A stretch of 14,633 nt of DNA from CAYGTK01 sp964352775 (lineage in GTDB: Bacteria; Bacteroidota; Bacteroidia; Chitinophagales; CAIOSU01): NCBI GenBank assembly GCA_964352775.1, contig CAYGTK010000102.1, positions 1 to 14,633 of the forward strand. Reading direction: 5' to 3'. The notes under the pieces were generated by a model. That model saw only the letters and a list, made by a program, of their open reading frames with translations, did not search any database and was not told the DNA's origin. Below are positions 1-6,765 of this stretch, piece after piece. Position 1 is the first letter of the stretch, and each line of letters opens with the position of its first letter. The translations under genes were made by a program, and so were the position numbers.

Positions 1-20
1 CACTTACAGGGCGAATTGGA

Positions 21-51
21 TTTGTTTACTACCGCAGGCCCTCTATTTTTG
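21..51 (+). promoter_or_regulatory. Promoter of the HU gene (Bacteroidota type)
   Basis: TTTG at 21-24 is followed, after 19 bases, by TATTTTTG at 44-51, a full match to the Bacteroidota -7 element TAnnTTTG with the usual -33/-7 spacing. Transcription would start near 55-58, giving a leader of about 40 bases before the HU start at 95. This is the best-formed promoter in the window and suits a strongly expressed gene. The call rests on motif match and position only. Confidence 0.65.
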
Positions 52-94
52 CTCTCGGTCATATTGATCTAAGAAACTCATAAAAACATAAACC

Positions 95-364
95 ATGAAC
101 AAAGGAGATTTGATCGCAAAGATCGCTGACGACGCTGGATTGAGCAAAGCACAAGCTGGTGAAGCCTTGAACTCTGTACTTGACTCTGTTACCGCTACTT
201 TGAAAAAAGGTGGTAAAGTAACTCTAGTAGGATTCGGTACTTTCTCTGTATCAGAGCGTGCTGCACGTACTGGTCGTAACCCACAAACAGGTGCTGAGAT
301 CAAAATTGCTGCTAAAAAAGTAGTTAAGTTCAAAGCTGGTAAAGAGCTTTCTGAGGCTGTATAA
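95..364 (+). CDS. hup: HU-family nucleoid DNA-binding protein
   Basis: This 89-residue protein has the length and whole-protein pattern of bacterial HU: an N-terminal helical dimerisation half starting MNKGDLI, the central GFGTF turn (about 46-50), and the flexible beta arm with RNPQTG (61-66), whose Pro63 is the residue that intercalates into bent DNA in this family. It would bind and bend DNA non-specifically as a dimer in the nucleoid. The ATG at 95 is the natural start because residues 1-10 align with the HU N-terminus. It has its own promoter and a strong terminator, so it is probably monocistronic. The repeated use of GGT, GCT, AAA and GTA codons looks like the optimised codon choice of a highly expressed gene. 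IHF is less likely, since HU and IHF subunits are similar but this one lacks IHF-specific extensions. Confidence 0.95.
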   Translation: MNKGDLIAKIADDAGLSKAQAGEALNSVLDSVTATLKKGGKVTLVGFGTFSVSERAARTGRNPQTGAEIKIAAKKVVKFKAGKELSEAV

Positions 365-385
365 GCTTTAGCGAAACTTTAAGAG

Positions 386-419
386 AAAAGCCGTTACGCC
401 AAGCGTAGCGGCTTTTTTT
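386..419 (+). terminator. Rho-independent terminator after HU
   Basis: The arms AAAAGCCGTTACGC (386-399) and GCGTAGCGGCTTTT (403-416) pair over 14 positions with a single G-U wobble around a CAA loop, and run into seven T residues (413-419). It lies 21 bases after the HU stop codon and before the THX gene, so it should separate the two transcripts. Confidence 0.9.
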
Positions 420-467
420 ATTCCTATAAGCTTAGTAACTTCGCACTCTTCATAAAAAAATGATATC

Positions 468-608
468 ATGGGCAAAGGCGACAGAAGATCTAAGAAAGGA
501 AAAAGAACAGTTAGCTCTTTCGGAAAGAGTAGACCACGTTTAGTAACTCCTCTACATCCATCTGCTACAGATACTAAGAAGAAAGAAGAAGTTAAGGAAG
601 AGAAGTAA
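468..608 (+). CDS. Small ribosomal protein bTHX
   Basis: A 46-residue, strongly basic protein beginning MGKGDRRSKKGKR and continuing with an SFGKSRPR segment, which is the signature of the THX peptide of the 30S subunit, annotated throughout Bacteroidota. THX sits in a cavity at the top of the 30S head and stabilises 16S rRNA. The first 25 residues carry the family signal; the last 20 (rich in Lys and Glu, KKKEEVKEEK) are a charged tail longer than in the Thermus protein. The ATG at 468 is the only sensible start. A weak -7-like box, TAACTTCG, lies at 436-443, so it may have its own promoter downstream of the HU terminator. It converges with pdxH with only 10 bases between stop codons. Confidence 0.85.
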   Translation: MGKGDRRSKKGKRTVSSFGKSRPRLVTPLHPSATDTKKKEEVKEEK

Positions 609-618
609 TAGCGCTAGC

Positions 619-1266
619 TTAAGGTGCAATTCTGTAGAGTTGCCAATCTCCGTTCTTTAGTTCGTAAACCAGTCGATCATGGAGTCGGCTTGGTCTTCCT
701 TGCCAGTACTCAAAAGTATCTGGTAGTACTCGGTATCCACCCCAATGGTCGGGCCTTGGTATTTCAATAGTATTTTTAAATTGCTCTTCTAGCTCTCTCG
801 TATTATCATCAAGAGTAATTCGGCTTGCTATCTCTTGGCTTTGTGGCGATGCCCACGCTCCTATTTGACTTGCCCGAGGTCGTACTTTAAAGTAGTCATC
901 AGATTCTTTTGCACTTACTTTTTCAACTTTTCCTGAGATACGAACTTGTCTTTCTAGTCTATCCCAAAAGAAAAGTAAACTTGCTTGGTCATTCTCCTCT
1001 ATGTCTTTTGCTTTACTACTTTGGTAGTTGGTGAAGAACACAAACCCCTTATTATCAAGCTCTTTTAGCAAAACTATTCTAGAAGAAGGTTTGCCAGATC
1101 TACTTGCAGTTGCCAATGTCATTGCATTTGGCTCCATTATTGGGCCATCAATAGCATCTTTAAACCAATCTTTAAACTGGCTAAAAGGATCGCTATGAAT
1201 TGTGCTCTCTATTAATGCACTTAATTTATAATCTTTTCTAAGGTGACGAACATATTCTTTATTCAT
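619..1266 (-). CDS. pdxH: Pyridoxamine 5'-phosphate oxidase
   Basis: This 215-residue protein oxidises pyridoxine or pyridoxamine 5'-phosphate to pyridoxal 5'-phosphate using FMN and oxygen, the last step of PLP synthesis and salvage. Diagnostic segments are the N-terminal MNKEYVRHLRKDY, the FMN-site region SSRIVLLKELDNKGFVFFTNY, RPRASQIGAWAS, WGGYRVLPD, and near the C-terminus EYWQGRPSRLHDR, which matches the family signature, ending in YRIAP. The ATG at 1266 gives the normal family length and starts at the conserved N-terminus. The frame stays open upstream through the N gap, but that longer reading has no family support. The gap lies three bases upstream of the ATG, so the true leader sequence is unknown. 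The gene is divergent from the MiaE-like gene. Confidence 0.95.
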   Translation of the reverse strand: MNKEYVRHLRKDYKLSALIESTIHSDPFSQFKDWFKDAIDGPIMEPNAMTLATASRSGKPSSRIVLLKELDNKGFVFFTNYQSSKAKDIEENDQASLLFFWDRLERQVRISGKVEKVSAKESDDYFKVRPRASQIGAWASPQSQEIASRITLDDNTRELEEQFKNTIEIPRPDHWGGYRVLPDTFEYWQGRPSRLHDRLVYELKNGDWQLYRIAP

Positions 1267-1269
1267 ATC

Positions 1270-1279
1270 NNNNNNNNNN
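1270..1279. other. Assembly gap (10 Ns)
   Basis: Ten consecutive undetermined bases lie in the pdxH / MiaE-like divergent region, three bases upstream of the pdxH ATG. Ten is probably a placeholder, so the true spacing is unknown and any promoter for pdxH in this stretch may be missing. Confidence 0.97.
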
Positions 1280-1387
1280 GTTGATTTTCTGTGGTAATTG
1301 CAGAAGTCCTCGTTTTTTCTCAACTTTGTCTTCTACGGAAAAAAGCATTTTTACTTAGGTAAAATGGGGTAAACACAATTTATTGGA

Positions 1388-1966
1388 ATGAAGCCAAAAC
1401 TTAAAAGTAAAAGTAAGAAACAGTGGCTTAAGGCAGTACTGAACGACATAGATAGCTTTTTACAAGACCATGCAGACAACGAACGCAAGTCGTCAGCGTT
1501 TGCTATGGGTTTTGTAGCTAAATATCCTCAGCGTGTAGCTGTCGTGCCTAAGCTCATTGAAATTGCACTAGACGAACTGGGACAGTTCAGAGATCTATAC
1601 GCACTAATGAAAAAGCGTAAAGTAGAACTGACTCACGAATTAGCTGAAGATCTTTATATCAAGAATTTGATATGGCAGTCAAGAAACGGTCGTCAAGAAC
1701 GGTTCTTAGATAGGATGGTAATTGCTTCGGTAATTGAAGCGCGTAACGCTGAACGCTATGCTATGATAGCCCCTGCGATGGATGATGCGGATGTAAAGAA
1801 GCATTATGCAAGCCTAGCCAAAAAGAGCGATAAACTTAGTGAGGTTTATTTAACCTTAGTAGGAAAGTATTTTGAAGAAGCTGTTGTTAAAGAGCGACTT
1901 AGCTTTTTTGAAGCAGAGGAATCCAAAATACTTGCTTCGCTTGAGGTAAGAGCAGTACTGCACTAA
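1388..1966 (+). CDS. MiaE-like ferritin-fold protein lacking several iron ligands
   Basis: The 192-residue protein has the layout of tRNA-(ms2io6A37) hydroxylase (MiaE, COG4445), a four-helix-bundle diiron enzyme: QWLKAVLNDIDSFLQDHADNERKSS (about 12-36), ALDELGQFRDL (60-70), FLDRMVIASVIEARNAERY (106-124) and HYASLAKKSDKLSEVYLTL (139-157). Family ligands expected are Glu; Glu-x-x-His; Glu; Glu-x-x-His. Here Glu32, Glu63 and Glu117 are kept, but the first His is Gln66, the second Glu is Ser147 and the last His is Leu150 (canonical SEARH reads KSDKL). A normal diiron site is therefore unlikely, and the gene symbol is withheld. The C-terminal 30 residues are charged and helical. The start follows from the conserved first helix. 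Its stop overlaps the convergent lipoprotein gene's stop by 3 bases. It may be a diverged paralogue with a non-catalytic or altered role; its substrate cannot be told. Confidence 0.8.
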   Translation: MKPKLKSKSKKQWLKAVLNDIDSFLQDHADNERKSSAFAMGFVAKYPQRVAVVPKLIEIALDELGQFRDLYALMKKRKVELTHELAEDLYIKNLIWQSRNGRQERFLDRMVIASVIEARNAERYAMIAPAMDDADVKKHYASLAKKSDKLSEVYLTLVGKYFEEAVVKERLSFFEAEESKILASLEVRAVLH

Positions 1967-2379
1967 AAACTGAAGTAAACTTCTTCAAAGGCCACAATAG
2001 CTTGGTCACTGATCATGAATTCAAAAAATTCATCGTTGGTGAAGTTAGGGTGTGATGCCCGTGCATAATACATGTCTGCGGGTAGAAACTCCAACTTAAC
2101 GGTTCCATCAGTTCCAGTTATTCTCTCTTTAAATTTATCCTGAGCAAATTCTCGGTCAGCTAAAGACGTATATAGCACTACCAAAGTGTTAGGTAATAGC
2201 GTATCTACTATTCCCTTGTCAGTGAGAAAACGATGATAAGTAGTAACTTCTAGTAGCCTATTGGTAGGGTTGCCATTTCCAGTATCTACAGGAAAGGGGT
2301 CTCCTTCGCAACTGGCTAGGCTAAAAAAAAGCCCTGCCAGAAGCAGAGCTTTAAGATATGTTATCCGCTTACAGCTCAA
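1963..2379 (-). CDS. Putative outer-membrane or surface lipoprotein
   Basis: A 138-residue protein that I cannot assign to a named family. It starts with a lipoprotein signal peptide: charged SCKR, a hydrophobic run (about 8-20) and the lipobox LASC with acylated Cys24. Acidic residues just after Cys (EGD) resemble the export signal that Bacteroidota use to send lipoproteins to the cell surface. The mature part (about 40-138) looks mostly beta: the pattern VVLYTSLADREFA, then TGTDGTVKLEFLPADMYYARASH, is like the transthyretin or carboxypeptidase-regulatory type of small beta sandwich, which is a guess from pattern. The start codon is TTG; it directly follows the TAA of the aldehyde dehydrogenase in the same frame, so no alternative ATG exists and translation is probably coupled to that gene. 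Its role in the neighbouring pathway, if any, is unknown. Confidence 0.75.
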   Translation of the reverse strand: MSCKRITYLKALLLAGLFFSLASCEGDPFPVDTGNGNPTNRLLEVTTYHRFLTDKGIVDTLLPNTLVVLYTSLADREFAQDKFKERITGTDGTVKLEFLPADMYYARASHPNFTNDEFFEFMISDQAIVAFEEVYFSF

Positions 2380-3846
2380 TTACATGTATTTAACTGTGAA
2401 GTCTATCATCTTCTTAGTGAAGCCTTTATAAGGAGGGTAGGTGTTCTCTGCCGCTGGCATCGGGTTCCATTGGTCGAGTACTGCACGCTCGTGCGAGAAC
2501 TCACGGAAACCATAGAAACCATGTGCCATCCCGATACCACTATTGTTTACCCCACCAAATGGTAATTCTGGGTGTGCATTGTGTATTACCGCATCGTTAA
2601 TGGTTGTTCCGCCAGCCGATGTATGGCTTAATACCTTATCAATGTTCTTCTTTTTAGAACTGAAGATGTATAGTGCAAGAGGTTTCTCCTTATCATTAAT
2701 AATTGCTAGTGCCTCTTCTATTGTTTTGTAAGTTAGTATTGGTAGTACAGGACCGAATATTTCTTCTTCCATGATGTCTGCATTAGCAGGAACATCAGTA
2801 AGTAGCGTAGGAGAGATGAAGTTCTCAGAGTCATTTACATCACCACCAAAAGCAATGTTAGCGCCTTTCTCTACAGCATCGTTCAATAAGCCTTTAATGC
2901 GATGGTGATGCTTAGCATTTATGATACGGCAATAGTCAGCTGACTTTTGTATTTCTTCACCAGTGGAACCATAGCTATTACCAATGCTCTTTTTCATAGC
3001 GGTGATGAACTCGTCCTTTTTAGATTCATGCACTAAGGCATAATCTGGAGCAATACAAGTTTGCCCGTTGTTTATCAGCTTACCCCATGTAATGCGCTTA
3101 GCAGCGTTTTTCACATTTGCTGTCTCGTCAATAACTGCTGGAGATTTACCACCTAACTCTAGCGTAACTGAAGTTAAATGTTCAGCCGCAGCGCGCATCA
3201 CTATTTTACCTACTTGCGGGCTACCCGTAAAGAAGATATGGTCGAACTTCATTTTAAGTAATTCCGCGCTTACCGTGTAATCACCTTCTACAACTGCTAC
3301 TTCATTTTCGTTGAATAGCTCTGCAATTATCTCTTTAGTAAGCTTAGAAGTGTGGGGAGTGTATTCCGATGGCTTAACAATAGCCGTACAGCCTGCAGCT
3401 ATTGCACTTATCAAAGGTATCATGCTCAATTGGAACGGGTAATTCCAAGGGGCTATTATCAGTGTAACTCCTTTCGGTTCAAACATTGTTTTTGCAGAAG
3501 TGCCAATGTAAGATAATGGCATGTCCTTCTTCTGTGGACGCATCCAGTCAGAAAGATGCTTTTTCGCATGGCGAAGCTCAGCTAATGTTGGATATATCTC
3601 AAGTATATCCGTTTCATCTGGTGCTTTGCGGAAGTCTTTATACAAGGCTTCTTTAATGTCATCACGACGTTTCATTATCACATCGATAACTCGCTGTAGC
3701 TTCTTCTTACGTTCGCTGGCAGATGCATTTTTTACATTCTGCTTATTAGCCTGCTGTAGGTTGTATAAACGTTGAATTTCTTCGGCTGCCGTATTTGGTG
3801 CTTGCGGAATATCAAAAACTGGAGGAGCTGCTGTAGCTGTAGACAT
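2380..3846 (-). CDS. NAD(P)-dependent aldehyde dehydrogenase, class 3-like
   Basis: This 488-residue enzyme of the aldehyde dehydrogenase superfamily oxidises an aldehyde to the acid. Visible motifs are the oxyanion Asn135 in APWNYPF, the nucleotide-binding FTGSPQVGK (206-214), the general base Glu230 in LELGGKSP, the nucleophile Cys264 in NNGQTCIAPDY, EEIFGPVLP (361-369) and the C-terminal PFGGVNNSGIG. The length, short spacing and single-domain cytosolic layout match the class 3 (fatty/aromatic aldehyde) branch. It is divergent from a permease, GS-like ligase and alcohol dehydrogenase operon, with 156 bases between starts. The alcohol dehydrogenase would make an aldehyde that this enzyme could oxidise, so a shared pathway is inferred. 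Substrate is not determined by the sequence; class 3 members often act on long-chain aldehydes, so a separate detoxification role is possible. Confidence 0.93.
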   Translation of the reverse strand: MSTATAAPPVFDIPQAPNTAAEEIQRLYNLQQANKQNVKNASASERKKKLQRVIDVIMKRRDDIKEALYKDFRKAPDETDILEIYPTLAELRHAKKHLSDWMRPQKKDMPLSYIGTSAKTMFEPKGVTLIIAPWNYPFQLSMIPLISAIAAGCTAIVKPSEYTPHTSKLTKEIIAELFNENEVAVVEGDYTVSAELLKMKFDHIFFTGSPQVGKIVMRAAAEHLTSVTLELGGKSPAVIDETANVKNAAKRITWGKLINNGQTCIAPDYALVHESKKDEFITAMKKSIGNSYGSTGEEIQKSADYCRIINAKHHHRIKGLLNDAVEKGANIAFGGDVNDSENFISPTLLTDVPANADIMEEEIFGPVLPILTYKTIEEALAIINDKEKPLALYIFSSKKKNIDKVLSHTSAGGTTINDAVIHNAHPELPFGGVNNSGIGMAHGFYGFREFSHERAVLDQWNPMPAAENTYPPYKGFTKKMIDFTVKYM

Positions 3847-3870
3847 TATATTGGAGTTTACTTAGACTTT

Positions 3871-3901
3871 CTAAATTACTGCTTATTGCACGTTTTTACA
3901 A
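3871..3901 (-). promoter_or_regulatory. Possible promoter of the aldehyde dehydrogenase gene
   Basis: On the minus strand TTG (3901-3899) is followed after 20 bases by TAATTTAG (3878-3871), a 7 of 8 type match to TAnnTTTG. The ATG lies 24 bases downstream at 3846. Motif and spacing are reasonable but one key base differs. Confidence 0.4.
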
Positions 3902-3977
3902 TTTATTGAACGCTGATAACTAAATGTTATTTGAGCGAAAATAGTTCTGTACATCAGATGGCGGGCCTGTTTTTCCT

Positions 3978-3985
3978 TATTTTCG
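3978..3985 (+). promoter_or_regulatory. Possible -7 element of the permease operon
   Basis: TATTTTCG matches TAnnTTTG except for one base and lies 17 bases before the preferred permease ATG at 4003. If used, transcription begins downstream of the longer TTG-initiated reading frame (3931), which supports the shorter start. No clear -33 TTTG is seen at the expected distance. Confidence 0.35.
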
Positions 3986-4002
3986 GAATTAAGCAGTATA
4001 CC

Positions 4003-5349
4003 ATGGAACAAAAAACAGGAGAGCTAAAAAGAACCCTAGGCCCATTAATGTTATGGGGCTTAGGAGTGGGCTATGTAATATCAGGTATGTACTTTGGGTG
4101 GAACCTTGGGTTGCCAGCAGGTGGTTCTTTGGGTTTAGGTATAGCTACTTTTTTCATCATCATTATGTATGTTACGTTCACCTTTAGCTATACGGAATTG
4201 GCCTGTGCTATTCCGAAAGCAGGAGGTGCTTTTGATTATGCCGACCGTGCATTAGGCAAGGGTTGGGGCTTCGTTGGAGGCATGGCGCAGAACGTGGAGT
4301 TCATTTTCGCACCACCTGCTATAGCCTTTGCTATTGGGGCTTACTTCAATATATTTCTTCCTGATGTTCCCATTCTGTTGATCGCAATAGCGGCGTACTT
4401 TTTGTTTACTGGGCTGAATATTTATGGGGTTAAAGCCGCAGCTACTTTTGAGTTGGTGATCACCATTTTAGCTGTTGGCGAATTGCTATTGTTTGCAGGC
4501 GTTACTTTACCACATGTGGAGTTGGTTAACTTAACAACCAATCCATTACCTAATGGCTATGGAGGGATATTTGCCGCTATACCATTCGCTATTTGGTTCT
4601 TTTTGGCGATAGAAGGTGTAGCCAATGTCGCAGAGGAAACCGTAAACCCTCAACGGAATGTGTTGATCGGGTTCGGGTCGGCCATATTGACCTTGGTGAT
4701 ATTGTGTTTGTTGACTTTCGTTTCTTCCATAGGAGTTGGTGGTTGGGAACAGGTTGTGTACCCCACAGGCGTGGAGGTATTGGATGCGAATGGGGATGTA
4801 ATTACTTCTGATTCGCCCTTGCCGATGGCGCTTAAAGCTATAGTTGGAGAGAATAATATCCTGTATCATATTCTTATTACTATCGGCTTGTTTGGCTTAG
4901 TGGCTTCCTTCCACGGAATAATTCTAGCGGCAGGAAGATCAACGTTCGAATTCGGTAGGGTAGGTTATTTCCCAAAAGCTATTGGTAAAGTGAATAGTAA
5001 ATTTCAAACACCTGCTGCAGCTTTGATGGTGAATATGGGGATAGGTATAATTGCCCTACTAACGGGTAAAACAGGAGAGATAATAACCATTGCTTGCTTT
5101 GGTGCTGTTACGTTGTACATCATTTCCATGATCGCCTTATTCAAGCTTAGAAAACAGGAACCAGAACTAGAGCGACCATTTAAAGTGCCATTCTATCCAG
5201 TATTTCCTGCCTTGGCATTGATAATTGCATCGGTGGCTTTTGTTTCGTTGGTGGTTTATAATTTCAATGTGGCCCTTGTTTACTTTGCGATAATGGCACT
5301 TGCCTATGCCTGGTTTCATTTTTTTGTACGGCCAAAAATTGCTGAATAA
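4003..5349 (+). CDS. APC-superfamily permease, ethanolamine-importer type
   Basis: From the ATG at 4003 the protein has 448 residues, the usual size of amino acid/polyamine/organocation transporters, with about 12 hydrophobic segments. The N-terminal LKRTLGPLMLWGLGVGYVIS and following GMYFGWNLGLPAGG, and the segment NVEFIFAPPAIAFAIGAYFN, closely follow the pattern I recall for ethanolamine permeases. TM1 carries the Gly-rich unwound stretch that binds the amine head group in the superfamily. A hydrophilic loop (about 255-285, VEVLDANGDVITSDSP) separates two later membrane segments. An upstream TTG at 3931 would add 24 residues with no family support. It leads an operon with a GS-like ligase (34-base gap) and an alcohol dehydrogenase, so the cargo is probably an amino alcohol. 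Another small amine or amino acid remains possible. Confidence 0.88.
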   Translation: MEQKTGELKRTLGPLMLWGLGVGYVISGMYFGWNLGLPAGGSLGLGIATFFIIIMYVTFTFSYTELACAIPKAGGAFDYADRALGKGWGFVGGMAQNVEFIFAPPAIAFAIGAYFNIFLPDVPILLIAIAAYFLFTGLNIYGVKAAATFELVITILAVGELLLFAGVTLPHVELVNLTTNPLPNGYGGIFAAIPFAIWFFLAIEGVANVAEETVNPQRNVLIGFGSAILTLVILCLLTFVSSIGVGGWEQVVYPTGVEVLDANGDVITSDSPLPMALKAIVGENNILYHILITIGLFGLVASFHGIILAAGRSTFEFGRVGYFPKAIGKVNSKFQTPAAALMVNMGIGIIALLTGKTGEIITIACFGAVTLYIISMIALFKLRKQEPELERPFKVPFYPVFPALALIIASVAFVSLVVYNFNVALVYFAIMALAYAWFHFFVRPKIAE

Positions 5350-5383
5350 ACTGTAAATTCAGCCTTCGGAAAAACACACCGAT

Positions 5384-6757
5384 ATGGCTACCAGCGACAA
5401 GAAAATTCAAGACATAATTGCCAAGGTTAAAAAGTACCCTGGCAAGAAAGTAAAGCTCGCAGTGGCTGATATTGACGGCATTTTACGCGGAAAGATCGTT
5501 TCCTTAGATAAATTCCTTTCCATAGCTGATGGAGGGTTTGGTTTTTGTGATGTGGTGTTCGGTTGGGATAGTTCTGACACTTCCTATGATAATGGTAGAT
5601 ACACAGGTTGGCATACAGGATACCCTGATGCTCCTGCTAAAGTGGACCTTAATACCTTCCGCACGGTGCCTTGGGATAATGATATTCCATTTTTTTTGAG
5701 TGAGATAGTTGATAAAGAAGGTGCTCCGGCAGATATATGCCCGCGCCAGTTAGTAAAGAAGATCAAACAGCGATCGCTGGATATGGGATTCTATCCTGTT
5801 ACTTCTCAGGAGTTTGAATGGTTCAATTTTGAGAATACCCCTCAAGAATTAGAGGATGGTAAATTCACCAATCTTAAACCAATGACGCCTGGAATGTTCG
5901 GGTATTCATTGCTGCGCAGTTCAGCTAAAAAGGAATACTTCAATGCTCTGTTTGACGACATGGCTGCTTTTGATGTTCCTATAGAAGGCTTACATACAGA
6001 AACAGGGCCTGGAGTGTATGAAGTGGCAATTACCTACGGAGATATGTTGGAGTCGGCTGATAGAGCGGTGTTGTTTAAAACAGCGGCAAAAGAGATAGCT
6101 GAGCGGCACGGAGTGATGGCCAGCTTTATGGCCAAGTGGGATATGAGCTTACCAGGCTGTAGTGGGCATGTGCATCAAAGCCTTTGGGATGCTAAACGCA
6201 AGAAGAACCTGTTTTACGATAAAAAGGGTGAGCATGGCATGAGCGATGTGATGCGAAGTTATATTGCTGGGCAGTTGCATTGCCTACCGCACATTTTACC
6301 CATGTATGCACCAACAATAAATAGCTTTAAGCGATTAGTGGAAGGTGCATGGGCGCCAACTACTTTGACTTGGGCTATTGATAACAGAACAACAGCTTTA
6401 CGTGCATTGCCAGGAAGTGCTACTTCTACCCGATTAGAAACCCGTGTTCCGGGCTCGGATGTGAATCCATATTTAGCTATGTCGGCCGCGGTAGCGAGTG
6501 GGCTATATGGTATTGAGAAAGGCTTGAAATTGGAACAACCAGCTACAGTTGGAAATGGCTATGAAGACTTTTCGAACGGTACCTTACCAAAGGATTTGAA
6601 CGAGGCTACCCAGCTAATGAAACACAGCGATATTGCAAAAGAATTGTTTGGCGAAGGCTTCGTAGATCACTATACTCGTACCCGTGAGTGGGAGTGGAGA
6701 GAGTTTGGGAAAACAGTTACAGACTGGGAGTTGAAACGCTATTTTGAAATAATTTGA
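5384..6757 (+). CDS. Glutamine-synthetase-family gamma-glutamylamide ligase
   Basis: A 457-residue GS-fold ligase. The catalytic C-terminal domain is clear: metal-site QEFEWF (Glu143, Glu145), TETGPGVYE (Glu206, Glu213), GHVHQS (His262), NSFKRLV (313-319), DNRTTALR (Arg335) and RLETRVPGSDVNPYLA (350-365). The N-terminal beta-grasp domain is divergent, reading GWDSSDTSYDN instead of the usual DGSS. The loop that in true GS reads GYEAPV, supplying the ammonium-binding Glu327 (E. coli numbering), reads GAWAPT here, so Trp323 replaces that Glu. This is what is known for PuuA, GlnA3/GlnA4 and IpuC type enzymes, which join glutamate to an amine rather than to ammonia. With the ethanolamine-type permease before it and an alcohol dehydrogenase 8 bases after it, gamma-glutamylethanolamide synthetase is the most likely role. 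No Tyr-adenylylation site is recognisable. Confidence 0.9.
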   Translation: MATSDKKIQDIIAKVKKYPGKKVKLAVADIDGILRGKIVSLDKFLSIADGGFGFCDVVFGWDSSDTSYDNGRYTGWHTGYPDAPAKVDLNTFRTVPWDNDIPFFLSEIVDKEGAPADICPRQLVKKIKQRSLDMGFYPVTSQEFEWFNFENTPQELEDGKFTNLKPMTPGMFGYSLLRSSAKKEYFNALFDDMAAFDVPIEGLHTETGPGVYEVAITYGDMLESADRAVLFKTAAKEIAERHGVMASFMAKWDMSLPGCSGHVHQSLWDAKRKKNLFYDKKGEHGMSDVMRSYIAGQLHCLPHILPMYAPTINSFKRLVEGAWAPTTLTWAIDNRTTALRALPGSATSTRLETRVPGSDVNPYLAMSAAVASGLYGIEKGLKLEQPATVGNGYEDFSNGTLPKDLNEATQLMKHSDIAKELFGEGFVDHYTRTREWEWREFGKTVTDWELKRYFEII

Positions 6758-6765
6758 TATAAACC

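Noticed and set aside
43..333. Minus-strand open frame opposite HU
   Set aside because: It is a shadow of the strongly conserved HU gene; the same holds for the antisense frames in the permease, dehydrogenase, hutH, hisS, phosphatase and mnmE genes.
1267..1323. N-terminal extension of pdxH through the N gap
   Set aside because: PdxH begins at the conserved MNKEYVRHLRKDY; the extension is an open-frame accident across undetermined bases.
1963..3846. Aldehyde dehydrogenase and lipoprotein as one gene split by an in-frame stop
   Set aside because: The dehydrogenase ends at its natural family length and the next codons form a full signal peptide with lipobox, so these are two proteins.
3931..4002. 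Longer permease start at TTG 3931
   Set aside because: The extra 24 residues do not resemble the family N-terminus, and a -7-like box lies inside them.
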